Positions 25,271 to 34,278 of a stretch of DNA of 64,000 bases are shown piece after piece. The stretch is from assembly GCA_030167125.1 (NCBI GenBank), contig CP126531.1, forward strand, positions 2,520,578 through 2,584,577, written 5' to 3'. Each line of letters starts with the position of its first letter. Positions within the stretch are counted from its first letter, which is position 1. Under the pieces are notes generated by a model that did not search any database, was not told the DNA's origin, and worked only from the letters and a program-made list of their open reading frames with translations. Source of the DNA: Rhodanobacteraceae bacterium. Lineage in GTDB: Bacteria; Pseudomonadota; Gammaproteobacteria; Xanthomonadales; Rhodanobacteraceae. The position numbers were made by a program, and so were the translations under genes.

Positions 25271-26065
25271 ATGCAGCAATACGACATCAATGCGCAGGTT
25301 TATCACCGCCCGGGCATCGAGCGGCACTACCGGAGTCCGGCCCTGATGCAGGCCGAAGCGATCGCGCTGCTGCGGTACCAACCCGCGTTTGCGGGCAAGG
25401 ACGTTCTCGACATTGGCGTAGGCACCGGCCGTACCAGCACCTATCTGGCTCCGCTGGCGCATCGCTATCAAGCCACCGATTATTCACCCGTGATGGTGCG
25501 GCACATGCACCGGACGATGCCGGACATCCAGGTGCTGCAGGCCGACATGTGCCACATGCCGGAACTGGCGGATGCGAGCTTCGATTTCGTGCTGGCCTCG
25601 AATTGCGTGTTCGACGCCAGCGGGCACGAGGATCGCATCAAGACCATGCGCGAAATCCATCGTGTGCTGCGGCCGGGCGGCTTGCTGGTGTTCAGCAGCC
25701 ACAATCGCAACTGGATGCACGCCTTGCGTGGCCCGCGCCTGCGGCATTCGCGCAATCCAGTCACGCAAGCGCGGATGGGCCTGCACTGGATGCGCAGCGT
25801 GGTCCACCACCATCGGCTGCGGAACCTGCAGGTGTTCACCGACGAATACGCCATCCTCAACGACGGCGCACATGATTTTGCCTTGATGCACTACAACATC
25901 GATCCCGACCGGCAACGCCAGCAACTCGCCGGGGAGGGTTTCGACACGCTCGAAGTGCTCGACGGGAACGGACGCACGAGGCCGGCCGGCGATCCCGCGC
26001 GGGATTGCGCGTGGCTGCTGTACGTCGCGCGTGTGCAGGACAGGCCGGCGGTCGCGATGCACTGA
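25271..26065 (+). CDS. SAM-dependent methyltransferase (class I)
   Basis: This 264-residue protein has the Rossmann SAM-binding motif I (VLDIGVGTGRTS), motif II region (ATDYSP), motif III (LQADMCHMPELADASFDFVLASN) and VLRPGGLLVFSS, as in methyltransferase domains of the UbiE/COQ5-like type. ATG 25271 gives the natural start MQQYDINAQVYHRP; the frame is open further upstream without similarity. The substrate cannot be inferred, and the neighbours are unrelated. Confidence 0.85.
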   Translation: MQQYDINAQVYHRPGIERHYRSPALMQAEAIALLRYQPAFAGKDVLDIGVGTGRTSTYLAPLAHRYQATDYSPVMVRHMHRTMPDIQVLQADMCHMPELADASFDFVLASNCVFDASGHEDRIKTMREIHRVLRPGGLLVFSSHNRNWMHALRGPRLRHSRNPVTQARMGLHWMRSVVHHHRLRNLQVFTDEYAILNDGAHDFALMHYNIDPDRQRQQLAGEGFDTLEVLDGNGRTRPAGDPARDCAWLLYVARVQDRPAVAMH

Positions 26066-26127
26066 ATCGAAGTATGTGGCGGCGGCTTGCTGTCGCGTTT
26101 TCGATCCCGCAAGCCCGGGCTTGCCGG

Positions 26128-26979
26128 TCAGCGTCGGGGCCAGATCAAATCCGCCACCACCGGAAAATGATCGGACGGATACAGCTTGCCTTGGTGCGTG
26201 GTGACGGTGCGTGCGTCTTTCACCCGGAAGCCGCGCACGAGGATCCAGTCGATGCGTTCGCTGGGATTTCCGGTGAAGTCGTGGAAGGTCTTGTCCGGAC
26301 CGCTGCGGTGCGGCGCGACCAGCCACGCGTCCTGCAGGTGCTGCGTCAGCATCGCGTGTACCTTGCTGTCGGGCGTGGTGTTGAAATCGCCGGTCAGCAC
26401 GAACGGTTCGTCCGGCGGCAATTTCGCGATGCGCGCCAGGATCACCGCCGCGCCTTTTTCGCGTGCCGCGTCGTCCTGTTCGCGGTACGGCAGGTGGGTG
26501 TCGAACATCACGAAGGTGCGGCCATCGTCCCTGCGCTGGAAACGCGCCCACGTGACCATGCGCGGGAACAGCGTTCCCCACGAAATGCTGCCCGGCACGT
26601 CCGGCGTGTCGGACAGCCAGAAGTTGCCGGAATCGAGCACGCGCAGTTCATCCGTGCGATAGAACACGCCCATGTGTTCGTCGCCGTCATTGCCCTTGCG
26701 GCCCATGCCGAACCACTTGTAGCCCGGCAATTGCGCGACGACGTAATCGCCCTGCTCCTTGTACAGTTCCTGCGTGCCGAGCACGTCCGGGTGCTGCTCG
26801 CGGATCGTCCTCACGAACAGGTCGCGCCGCGACTCCCAGCGCTCGGGACCGTCGTTGGGCGCCGGATAGCGCACGTTGAAGGTCATCACGCGCAACGTGT
26901 CGGCGGCCCGGACGGGCCGGCCGAACGCACCCAATGCGATGAAGCAGGTTGCGAGCAGCAGCAAGCACGAAGCAGACAT
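26128..26979 (-). CDS. Secreted endonuclease/exonuclease/phosphatase-family protein
   Basis: This 283-residue EEP-fold protein has a signal peptide (residues 1-~25, ending VRAADT), so it acts outside the cytoplasm. Motifs: MTFNVRYPAPNDG, GTQELYKEQ (Glu), DTHLPYREQ, LTGDFNTTPDS (Asp/Asn), IDWILVRG and PSDHFPVVADL (Asp-His). The pattern DGPERWESRR and DTHLDH-like sites are typical of sphingomyelinase-like or phosphodiesterase members rather than DNA repair enzymes. It diverges from the MFS gene. Confidence 0.85.
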   Translation of the reverse strand: MSASCLLLLATCFIALGAFGRPVRAADTLRVMTFNVRYPAPNDGPERWESRRDLFVRTIREQHPDVLGTQELYKEQGDYVVAQLPGYKWFGMGRKGNDGDEHMGVFYRTDELRVLDSGNFWLSDTPDVPGSISWGTLFPRMVTWARFQRRDDGRTFVMFDTHLPYREQDDAAREKGAAVILARIAKLPPDEPFVLTGDFNTTPDSKVHAMLTQHLQDAWLVAPHRSGPDKTFHDFTGNPSERIDWILVRGFRVKDARTVTTHQGKLYPSDHFPVVADLIWPRR

Positions 26980-27071
26980 GGGACTTCTCCCGCGGCACAC
27001 GCGCCGACTCTAGCAGGCCGTCCGGGGCGCCCCGGTTGCCGGGGTTCATCTTTCGCCGCCACAATCGCTGC

Positions 27072-28253
27072 ATGCACGGAAGCACGCAACGTCCCATGTG
27101 GATCGCGGCCGCCGGCATCGGCCTGCTTTATGTCGGCAGCACGTTGCTGACGCCGTTGTATCCGATCTATCGGCGGCAATTCCATTTCCCGGAACTGATC
27201 GTCACCGCGGTCTACGCGGTGTACGTGGTCGGCAATCTCGCGGTGCTGTTCTTCTTCGGCCGGCTTTCCGACCAGATCGGCCGCCGTCCGGCCACGCTGA
27301 TCGCGCTCGGCATCACCTTCGCCAGCGCGCTGCTGTTCCTGGCCGCGAGCAGCGTGGCATGGCTGTTCCCCGCGCGCATCCTCAACGGCTTCGCGGCGGG
27401 CCTGGGCGCGGCCGCGCTGACCGCATGGATCGCGGAACTGGAACCGCACGGCAATCGCGAGCGCGCCGCGGTCGTGGCGAGCGCCGCCAATCTGGGCGGG
27501 CTGGCATTCGGCGCCATGCTCGCAGGTGGCCTGGCGCAATTCGCGCCTTGGCCGCTGCGCCTGCCGTATGTCATTTTCCTGGTGTTGCTGCTCGCGATGT
27601 CCGCGGCGCTGGGATGGGTGAAGGAAACCGTGCGGCAACCGGTGCGATCGGCCGCCAAACTCGAATTGCGCCCGCGGATTGGCGTGCCGCGCGAACTGCG
27701 CCTTGCCTTCGTGGCCCCCGCGGCGATCGCGTTCGCGGCGTTCGCGCTGGGAGGCTTCTACGCCGCGCTGGCGCCGGAGATGCTGGCGCGCAGCCTGCAT
27801 CGCGGTGCGCCGCTGATCGTCGGCGGCATCGTGGCCTTGTTCTTCGCCTGCGGGGCGGCGGTTGCGGTTCTCGCGCGCGCGCTGCGCGGACGCGGGGCGA
27901 TGCTCGCCGCACTGGTGCTGCTGTGGGCCGGATTGGGATTGCTCACGCTGGCGGAGGCGCTGCATTCGATGGCGCTGCTGGTGCTGGCCACGCTCCTCAC
28001 CGGCGCGGCGATGGCGCTGGGTTATCGGGGCAGCCTGCAGATCGTCAACGAAATCGCTCCGGAACGGCAGCGCGCGGAACTGGTATCGAGCTTCCTGCTG
28101 GTCTGTTACAGCGCCAATTCCCTGCCGGTGATCGGCGTGGGTTTGCTGTCGCTGCCGCTCGGACCGGTGAACGCGCATCGCGTGTTCGCGATCGTGCTGG
28201 TGGTGCTGGCTTCGCTCGCCTGCGCCATCGGTTTGCGCCATGCGCCGCGCTGA
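27072..28253 (+). CDS. MFS transporter
   Basis: This 393-residue protein has about twelve transmembrane helices. The MFS loop 2-3 signature FGRLSDQIGRRP lies near residue 65. A central cytoplasmic loop (VKETVRQPVRSAAKLELRPR) separates the two six-helix bundles. It resembles drug/metabolite efflux carriers, with the substrate unknown. The start ATG 27072 (MHGSTQRPM) is the first with family-like sequence. It converges with the MBL-fold gene. Confidence 0.88.
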   Translation: MHGSTQRPMWIAAAGIGLLYVGSTLLTPLYPIYRRQFHFPELIVTAVYAVYVVGNLAVLFFFGRLSDQIGRRPATLIALGITFASALLFLAASSVAWLFPARILNGFAAGLGAAALTAWIAELEPHGNRERAAVVASAANLGGLAFGAMLAGGLAQFAPWPLRLPYVIFLVLLLAMSAALGWVKETVRQPVRSAAKLELRPRIGVPRELRLAFVAPAAIAFAAFALGGFYAALAPEMLARSLHRGAPLIVGGIVALFFACGAAVAVLARALRGRGAMLAALVLLWAGLGLLTLAEALHSMALLVLATLLTGAAMALGYRGSLQIVNEIAPERQRAELVSSFLLVCYSANSLPVIGVGLLSLPLGPVNAHRVFAIVLVVLASLACAIGLRHAPR

Positions 28254-28284
28254 CGGCGTGGATCACGCGCCCACCCTTCGGACA

Positions 28285-29166
28285 TCAATGTGCCCCGATC
28301 CGGTCCAGCGGCAGCCGCAGGTAGCGATGGCCGTCGGCGTCCGCGGGCGGCAGACGTCCGCCGCGGATGTTGACTTGCAGCGCGGGCAGCAGCAGCCGCG
28401 GCACCGGCAGCGTGGCGTCGCGCGCGCGGCGCTTCGCGACGAATTCGGCTTCGCCCACGCCGCCGCCGACCTGCACGTTCTCGTTCGCTTCGCACGCGAT
28501 CGTCGTTTCACGCGAGGCCGTGCGCGCGGGCGGCGGGTAGTCGTGGCACAGGAACAGGCGCGTCGTTTCCGGCAGCGCGAGGATGCGGCGGATCGACGCG
28601 TACAACTGCGCTGCGTCGCCGCCAGGGAAATCGCAGCGCGCGGTGCCGAGGTCGGGCGCGAACAGCGTGTCGCCGATGAAGGCGGCATTGCCGATCACGT
28701 ACGTCAAGCCGTCGCGGGTGTGGCCGGGCGTCGCGATCGCGCGCAGTGGCAGCGAACCGACCGCGAGTTCATCGCCGTCATCAAGCAACCGGTCGAACTG
28801 GCGGCCATCCGCGACGAAGTCATCGCCCAGCCCGAACACCTGCTTGAAGTGCGCCTGCACTTCGATGATGCCGCGTCCGATCGCGATGGGAGCACCAAGC
28901 ACGTCGTGCAGGTACCCGGCTGCGCTCAGGTGATCGGCGTGCGCGTGGGTTTCCAGGATCCACTCGACCCGCAATGCATGTTGCCGCACGAACGCGAGCA
29001 CCGCATCGGCGCTGGCGGTGGACGTGCGCGCGGCCGCGGCGTCGTAGTCCAGCACCGGATCGATGATCGCGGCGGCTTCGCCGTCGTGCGCGACGTGCGT
29101 CCACGTGCCGGTGTCCTTGTGCAGGAAGGACTCGACTTCGGGGTGCGACGGATCGGTTTGCGGCAT
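28285..29166 (-). CDS. MBL-fold metallo-hydrolase (persulfide dioxygenase / ETHE1-like)
   Basis: This 293-residue protein begins with IIDPVLDYDAAAAR. It carries the metal motif ETHAHADHLSAAGYL, then ATPGHTRDGLTYVIG, FIGDTLFAPDLGTARCDFPGGD and FLCHDYPPP. These are the ligand and substrate-loop motifs of ETHE1/Blh-like enzymes, which oxidise glutathione persulfide or act in sulfide detoxification. The ~45 residues past the hydrolase core are extra. The next gene upstream (29190-29504) is 23 bp away and likely cotranscribed. The sulfur role fits other sulfur genes in the window, but is inference. Confidence 0.83.
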   Translation of the reverse strand: MPQTDPSHPEVESFLHKDTGTWTHVAHDGEAAAIIDPVLDYDAAAARTSTASADAVLAFVRQHALRVEWILETHAHADHLSAAGYLHDVLGAPIAIGRGIIEVQAHFKQVFGLGDDFVADGRQFDRLLDDGDELAVGSLPLRAIATPGHTRDGLTYVIGNAAFIGDTLFAPDLGTARCDFPGGDAAQLYASIRRILALPETTRLFLCHDYPPPARTASRETTIACEANENVQVGGGVGEAEFVAKRRARDATLPVPRLLLPALQVNIRGGRLPPADADGHRYLRLPLDRIGAH

Positions 29167-29189
29167 GTTTGTTCTTCGCAGCGCGCGCG

Positions 29190-29504
29190 TCAGGGCGGCG
29201 GCACGGTATCGGCGACTTCGTAATGCCGCACCAGCGGTTCCATCTCCAGCAGGTACTTGTCGTCCTCGTCGTAATACACCGCGCGCTCCGGCTTCTTGCC
29301 GGCATAGGCGTGCAGCGCCTTCATGGAATCCCACAGCGTCAGCACCTGGAATTCGCACTGTTCGCCCTGCACGCGCCGCAGCACCCACGCGCCGCGCTGG
29401 CCCTTGAATTCCTTCAGCGCGGGCAGCGCGGTCTGCTGCAGGTGTTCGAGGTAGGCGTCGGCCTGCGCTTTCGAGGTGATGCCACGCCAGATGCGCATGA
29501 TCAT
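29190..29504 (-). CDS. Small ABM-like (dimeric alpha-beta barrel) protein
   Basis: This 104-residue protein starts MIMRIWRGITSKAQADAYLEHL and includes GAWVLRRVQGEQCEFQVLTLW and a YYDEDDKYLLEMEP tail. It follows the pattern of antibiotic-biosynthesis-monooxygenase-type ferredoxin-like barrels, often cofactor-free or heme-related. ATG 29504 has GGAG seven bases upstream. Its position just before the MBL-fold gene suggests an operon. Confidence 0.75.
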   Translation of the reverse strand: MIMRIWRGITSKAQADAYLEHLQQTALPALKEFKGQRGAWVLRRVQGEQCEFQVLTLWDSMKALHAYAGKKPERAVYYDEDDKYLLEMEPLVRHYEVADTVPPP

Positions 29505-29660
29505 GGAGGTACTCCGAGCCAGCCCCTCTGGCTGCGTGATTGAACCACCCTTCGCGGCTAGCGTCGCCGTGCGCGGTGATGCCGTCAAGCGCTCGCAAAA
29601 ACGCATGCCGCCCGCCGTGCATGTTAGGCTGCGCTGCACATTCGCGACCGTCCGTACGCC

Positions 29661-30695
29661 GTGTCTCCATTCCTTCGCAAGACCTCGCTGCTGCTCGCGT
29701 TTTCAGCGCCGCTCCCGCTCGTCGCCCTTGCCCAAACACCCGCATCGCCGGTCAGCGCCGCCAGCACCGCGGCCACCGCGCCGGTGAATCCCGACCAGGC
29801 CGCGCTGGTCAGTGAAGTGGCGAAGGACACCGGCAAGAATCCCGCCGACCTGGATGCACTGCTGGACGGCGCGGTGGTGAAGCAGAGCATCATCGACGCG
29901 ATGAACCGCCCGGCCGAGAAAAAGCCGTGGAGCCAGTACCGACCGATCTTCGTCAACCCGGAGCGGATCGACGAAGGCGTGACGTTCTATCGCCAGCACC
30001 ACGCCCTGCTCGACCAGATCAGCCAGCAGTACGGGGTGCCGCCGCAGTTCATCGTCGCGATCATCGGCGTGGAAACCAATTACGGCAGCAACACCGGCAG
30101 CTTTCGCGTGCTGGACGCGCTGGTGACGCTGGCCTTCCACTATCCGCCGCGCGCGAACTATTTCCGCGGCGAGCTGAAGGCGCTGCTGGAACTGCCGCCC
30201 AACAAACTGCCTGGCGCGATTCCCGACATTTACGGTTCCTACGCGGGCGCCGAGGGCCTGGCGCAATTCATGCCGTCCAGCATCCGCGATTTCGCGGTGG
30301 ACGAAGACGGCGACGGCCACATCAATTTGATGGCGTCGCTGCCGGACGCGTTCGCCAGCATCGCCAATTATTTCCGCGCGCACGGTTGGCAGAGCGGGCA
30401 GCCGGTCGCGGTGCAGGCGCAAGCCAGCGCCAACGCGACGACGACGCCTGCGTATGAAAACGTGATGCCGACGACGCCGCTGGAAAAGTTCACCGCCGCC
30501 GGTTATGCGCCGACCGCGCAGGAAGATCCCGCGATGCCTGCGAACCTTCTGACGCTGGACGGCGCGAACGGCCCCGAATACTGGCTGACGTTCCCCAATT
30601 TCTACGTGATCACCCGCTACAACAAGAGCCCGATGTACGCGCTGGCGGTGATGCAACTGGCCGACGCGATCGCGCGCGGCGTCGCCACGCAATGA
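29661..30695 (+). CDS. mltB: Membrane-bound lytic murein transglycosylase B
   Basis: This 344-residue protein cleaves peptidoglycan to 1,6-anhydromuropeptides. It has a signal peptide (residues 1-24, ending ALAQ) without an obvious lipobox. The catalytic Glu lies in IIGVETNYGSNTG, followed by FYPPRANYFRGELK-type sequence, GSYAGAEGLAQFMPSS and DGDGHINL. The start is GTG at 29661. Its stop overlaps the rlpA start (ATGA), so the two are translationally coupled. Confidence 0.93.
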   Translation: MSPFLRKTSLLLAFSAPLPLVALAQTPASPVSAASTAATAPVNPDQAALVSEVAKDTGKNPADLDALLDGAVVKQSIIDAMNRPAEKKPWSQYRPIFVNPERIDEGVTFYRQHHALLDQISQQYGVPPQFIVAIIGVETNYGSNTGSFRVLDALVTLAFHYPPRANYFRGELKALLELPPNKLPGAIPDIYGSYAGAEGLAQFMPSSIRDFAVDEDGDGHINLMASLPDAFASIANYFRAHGWQSGQPVAVQAQASANATTTPAYENVMPTTPLEKFTAAGYAPTAQEDPAMPANLLTLDGANGPEYWLTFPNFYVITRYNKSPMYALAVMQLADAIARGVATQ

Positions 30696-31612
30696 CGCGC
30701 GGTACGTGGTTGCGCGCGCTGGCGCCGCTGATGCTGGCCGCCTTGGCGTTGACGGCCCTGACGTTGACGGGGTGTTCGTCGAATCCGAAACGGCCTGCGT
30801 CGCGCGCGGGCGGCAGTAGCAGCGGCACGCCGTGGCGCGACGACACCAGCCTGTCGCAGGCGAAGCGCTACCAGCACCTCAGCGATTCCACGCCCGACAT
30901 CGCGGGCGTCGATTTCAGCAAGATTCCCGAGCCCGTGCCGGAAGCCCTGCCGCTGTCGCGCTACGGCAACAAGTCGCCCTACGCGGTGAACGGCGAAACC
31001 TATCGCGTGCTGCCGAGCGCGGCCGGCTACGACGAGCGCGGCATCGCCTCGTACTACGGCACCAAGTTCAACGGCTACAAGACGTCGAACTTCGAAACCT
31101 ACGACATGTACAAATTCTCGGCCGCCAGCAAGGTGCTGCCGCTGCCGAGCTTCGCGCGCGTCACCAATCTCGAGAACGGCAAGAGCGTGATCGTGCGCAT
31201 CAACGACCGCGGTCCGTTCGTGCCCAACCGCATCATCGACTTGTCGCTGGCCGCGGCGGTGCGCATCGGCGTCTGGCCGCGCGGCACCGGCCTGGTCGAA
31301 GTGCAGGGCATCGATCCCGCGCATCCGAACGCGGAACCTGCGCCCGTCACCGCGGTCACACCGCGGACCGGCAAGCCGCCGCAACTGTACTTGCAGGTCG
31401 GTGCGTTCGCGGATGCGGGCAACGCGGAGCGGTTGGCGGCGCGCTTGCGCGGCTTGAACCTGGGCGCGGTACGCGTGGTGGCCGCCAGCGTGAATGGTCG
31501 CATGCTGCAACGCGTGCAGATCGGACCGCTGCCCGACGTGGATACGGTGGACCGCACCACGGCACGATTGGATGCATTGGGTTTGCCGCATGCCAGCGTC
31601 GCGGTACAGTAA
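30692..31612 (+). CDS. rlpA: Septal ring lytic transglycosylase RlpA
   Basis: This 306-residue lipoprotein has the lipobox LTGC (Cys28). A double-psi beta-barrel spans about residues 110-200 (GIASYYGTKFNGYKTS, FARVTNLENGKSVIVRINDRGPFV), and a C-terminal SPOR domain covers about 230-305 (LYLQVGAFADAGNAERLAARL). RlpA acts on denuded glycans at the division septum. It sits between mltB and dacC, the usual cell-wall cluster. The N-terminal low-complexity stretch (ASRAGGSSSG) is a linker. Confidence 0.95.
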   Translation: MTRGTWLRALAPLMLAALALTALTLTGCSSNPKRPASRAGGSSSGTPWRDDTSLSQAKRYQHLSDSTPDIAGVDFSKIPEPVPEALPLSRYGNKSPYAVNGETYRVLPSAAGYDERGIASYYGTKFNGYKTSNFETYDMYKFSAASKVLPLPSFARVTNLENGKSVIVRINDRGPFVPNRIIDLSLAAAVRIGVWPRGTGLVEVQGIDPAHPNAEPAPVTAVTPRTGKPPQLYLQVGAFADAGNAERLAARLRGLNLGAVRVVAASVNGRMLQRVQIGPLPDVDTVDRTTARLDALGLPHASVAVQ

Positions 31613-31676
31613 GCGGCTTGTTGCAAGCGGCGCGGCATCGTCGCGGTCCGCAAAACATTCGGGAATCAAAACTCTG

Positions 31677-32969
31677 ATGAAAAACCTGCGTTCGTTGCTG
31701 ACGGTTTCCCTGGTCGCCTTCACCGGTGTGCTGTTCGCGCAAACCGCCGTTCCGCCGAAACCCTCGACGCCGCCCAAGCCGGTGCCGACGATCCCCGAGA
31801 CGCCTATCCCGCCGGCGCCGCAGCCGAACGCGCAGGCGTGGGTGCTGATGGATTACGCGAACGGACAGATCCTGGCGCAGAGCAACATGGACCAGCGCCG
31901 CGCGCCGGCTTCGCTGACCAAGGTCATGACCGAGTACGTGGTCAATGCCGAGATCGCAGCCGGCAAGATCCACCTGGACGACAAGGTCCACATCAGCGAG
32001 CACGCCTGGCGCGCGGGCGGCGCCGGCACCGACGGTTCAACGAGTTTCCTGAAACTGGATTCCGACGTGCCGCTGAAGGATCTGCTGTACGGCATGATCA
32101 TCCAGTCCGGCAACGACGCCGCGATCGCGCTGGCCGAGCACGTGGCCGGTTCCGAGCAGGCTTTCGCGGACATGATGAATGCCTACGCCAAGCGGCTCGG
32201 CATGGACAACACGCATTTCATCAACGCCTCGGGTTATCCCGCGCCCGACCACTACAGCAGCGCGCACGACATCGCGATCCTGTCGCGCGCACTCATCAAG
32301 AACTTCCCCGAGCAATACAAGATCTCGGCGATCAAGTCGTTCGAATGGAACGGCATCACCCAGCACAACCGCAACACGCTGTTGTGGACCGACCCCAGCG
32401 TCGACGGCATCAAGACCGGTTCGACCAAGGAAGCCGGGTTCTGCCTCGCGGCCTCGGCGCTGCGCAACGGCATGCGCCTGATCGCGGTGACGATGGGCGG
32501 TCCCGACATGAACGCGGCCACCACCGGCGACGAGGCGCTGCTCAACTGGGGCTTCAATTTCTATCGCACCCACGATCTCTACAAGGCCGGCCAGGTGCTG
32601 GCGACGCCGCGTTTGTGGAAGGGCGAAGCCGACACGCTGGAACTCGGCATCGCCGAAGACGCATCGGTGACGATCCCGCGCGGCAAGTACGACCAATTGC
32701 AGGCCACGCTGGAATTCCCGCAGCGCCTGATCGCGCCATTCCGCCAAGGCCAGCAGGTCGGCGCGCTGAAGGTGACGTTCGACGGCAAGCCGCTGGTCAC
32801 CGAACCGCTGGTGGTGCTGAAGGACGCGCCGCAGGGCGGCTTCTTCAAGCGGTTGTGGGACGCGATCCTGCTGCTGTTCCACCGCGGCAACGGCACCACC
32901 ACCACGCCGGCGCCGATCGTGACGGTGGCGTCGCCGACCAGCGTGGCGCCGCCGGCCTCCGCGAAGTAA
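31677..32969 (+). CDS. dacC: D-alanyl-D-alanine carboxypeptidase (PBP5/6 family)
   Basis: This 430-residue periplasmic enzyme removes the terminal D-Ala from muropeptides. It has a signal peptide (1-22) and a proline-rich linker (~25-50). The serine active-site motifs are SLTK (Ser79, Lys82), SGN (IIQSGNDAA) and KTGS. A PBP5 C-terminal beta domain (~300-395) is followed by a hydrophobic amphipathic anchor (FFKRLWDAILLLFHRG) and a low-complexity tail. It lies between rlpA and ybeD. The symbol dacC rather than dacA is by cluster convention. Confidence 0.93.
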   Translation: MKNLRSLLTVSLVAFTGVLFAQTAVPPKPSTPPKPVPTIPETPIPPAPQPNAQAWVLMDYANGQILAQSNMDQRRAPASLTKVMTEYVVNAEIAAGKIHLDDKVHISEHAWRAGGAGTDGSTSFLKLDSDVPLKDLLYGMIIQSGNDAAIALAEHVAGSEQAFADMMNAYAKRLGMDNTHFINASGYPAPDHYSSAHDIAILSRALIKNFPEQYKISAIKSFEWNGITQHNRNTLLWTDPSVDGIKTGSTKEAGFCLAASALRNGMRLIAVTMGGPDMNAATTGDEALLNWGFNFYRTHDLYKAGQVLATPRLWKGEADTLELGIAEDASVTIPRGKYDQLQATLEFPQRLIAPFRQGQQVGALKVTFDGKPLVTEPLVVLKDAPQGGFFKRLWDAILLLFHRGNGTTTTPAPIVTVASPTSVAPPASAK

Positions 32970-32978
32970 GGTTGCAGC

Positions 32979-33266
32979 ATGCGTGACCTCGACGACATCG
33001 AGAAGAAGGACGGCCAGGGCTTCCAGTTCCCGGGCAGCTTCGAAATCACCGCGATGGGCAACGCCAACGCGAACCTGCGCGAGCGCGTGCCGGAAATCCT
33101 GCGCGGCCTCGGGCTGTCGGTGCTGGATGCCAGCGTGCGCGAACGGCCGTCCAGCCAGGGCAACTACGTGTCGGTGAGCGTGGTGTTCAACTGCCCTTCG
33201 CGCGAGAAGCACGAGGAAGCCCACGCCGCGCTGCGCGCCGACCCGGATATCCGGTATACCTTGTGA
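32979..33266 (+). CDS. ybeD: YbeD/DUF493 family protein
   Basis: This 95-residue ACT-like protein has the DUF493 pattern: [22 protein letters not shown] and [21 protein letters not shown]. It typically precedes lipB, as here, and is thought to regulate lipoate metabolism, though this is not proven. It starts 9 bp after dacC ends. Confidence 0.93.
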   Translation: MRDLDDIEKKDGQGFQFPGSFEITAMGNANANLRERVPEILRGLGLSVLDASVRERPSSQGNYVSVSVVFNCPSREKHEEAHAALRADPDIRYTL

Positions 33267-33307
33267 ACGCGGCAGTCTGGAACCCGGAGCGCGTCGATGC
33301 GCTCGCG

Positions 33308-33452
33308 TTTACCCCCTTCGGCACGAAGGGGGTCGCCGCGAAGCGGCGGGGGGATGCCGGGCGATGAAAAGCCATCCCCCTCAATCCCCCTTCGCAAGCG
33401 AAGGGGGAGGCAAAGACACCGAGTCCCGAGTCCCGAGTCCCGACTCCCGGCC
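33308..33452. repeat. Composite palindromic repeats between ybeD and lipB
   Basis: CCCCCTTCGGCACGAAGGGG and CGCCGCGAAGCGGCG (33311-33350) form two adjacent hairpins. They match the reverse complement of 48557-48602 almost exactly. A second palindrome CCCCCTTCGCAAGCGAAGGG follows at 33385-33408, and a run of GAGTCCC units at 33421-33448 belongs to the GGGACC-type family seen in uvrD and soeB. The block extends into the lipB frame. Confidence 0.85.
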
Positions 33453-34098
33453 TTTGCTCGTCCGCCATCTCGGCCGCCAGCCCTACGAACCCGTCTGGCG
33501 CGCGATGCAGGCGTTCACCGACGCGCGCGAGCCGGACACGCCGGACGAGCTGTGGCTGGTCGAACACGATCCGGTGTTCACGCTGGGCCAGGCCGGCAAG
33601 CCGGAACACGTGCTGGCGCCGGGCGACATCCCGGTGGTCCATGTCGATCGCGGCGGGCAGGTGACGTACCACGGCCCGGGCCAGATCGTGGCCTATCCGC
33701 TGCTGGACCTGCGCCGGCTGAAGATCGGCGTGCGCGAACTGGTGCTCAGGATCGAGCAATCCCTCATCGACACGCTGGCCGAATGGAACATCGTGGCCGC
33801 GCGCCGCGAAGGCGCGCCCGGCGTGTACGTGGGCGACGCCAAGATTGCGGCGCTGGGCCTGCGCGTGCGCCACGGCTGCACGTTCCACGGGCTCGCCTTC
33901 AACGTCGCGATGGACCTGGAGCCCTTCCACCGCATCAATCCCTGCGGCTACGCGGGTCTCCAGGTGACGCAAATGCTAGACTTGGGCGGCCCGTCGCGGC
34001 TTGCCGATGTCGAGGAAGTGCTGATTGCCGAGCTTGGCCGACAATTCGGACTCATCCCGCAGGACGCGGAACCGGTGTTGCCCCGTGCCGCGGCGTGA
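33364..34098 (+). CDS. lipB: Octanoyltransferase LipB
   Basis: This protein transfers octanoyl from acyl carrier protein to lipoyl domains. From residue 31 ([15 protein letters not shown]) it follows E. coli Lip[31 protein letters not shown] with the catalytic Lys region, and RINPCGYAG with the catalytic Cys. The first 30 residues from ATG 33364 are encoded by the repeat block and have no LipB similarity. TTG 33454 would give a native-length start (MLVRHLG) but lacks a ribosome binding site. ATG 33364 has a G-rich run about ten bases upstream, inside the repeat. Confidence 0.92.
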   Translation: MKSHPPQSPFASEGGGKDTESRVPSPDSRPLLVRHLGRQPYEPVWRAMQAFTDAREPDTPDELWLVEHDPVFTLGQAGKPEHVLAPGDIPVVHVDRGGQVTYHGPGQIVAYPLLDLRRLKIGVRELVLRIEQSLIDTLAEWNIVAARREGAPGVYVGDAKIAALGLRVRHGCTFHGLAFNVAMDLEPFHRINPCGYAGLQVTQMLDLGGPSRLADVEEVLIAELGRQFGLIPQDAEPVLPRAAA

Positions 34099-34190
34099 CT
34101 TGCGGCCATATCCGGCGCCCAGCTTTTCCGATACTTTAATGCCGGGGCGCGCCCGGACGGGCCTCTCCGCCTGCAGCACGCACCCGCATG

Positions 34191-34217
34191 CGCCAGCGAA
34201 CGGCTGGCGTATTTTTT
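34191..34217 (+). terminator. Rho-independent terminator between lipB and prc
   Basis: The stem CGCCAGC / GCTGGCG with a 5-base loop is followed by TA and six T residues. It ends the ybeD-lipB transcript, 62 bp before prc. Confidence 0.85.
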
Positions 34218-34278
34218 CATCTTTGTCCGCGCTTCGAGCGCAAACGGCCACACCGTTGCGGCCGCCCAAGGAAAGTCC

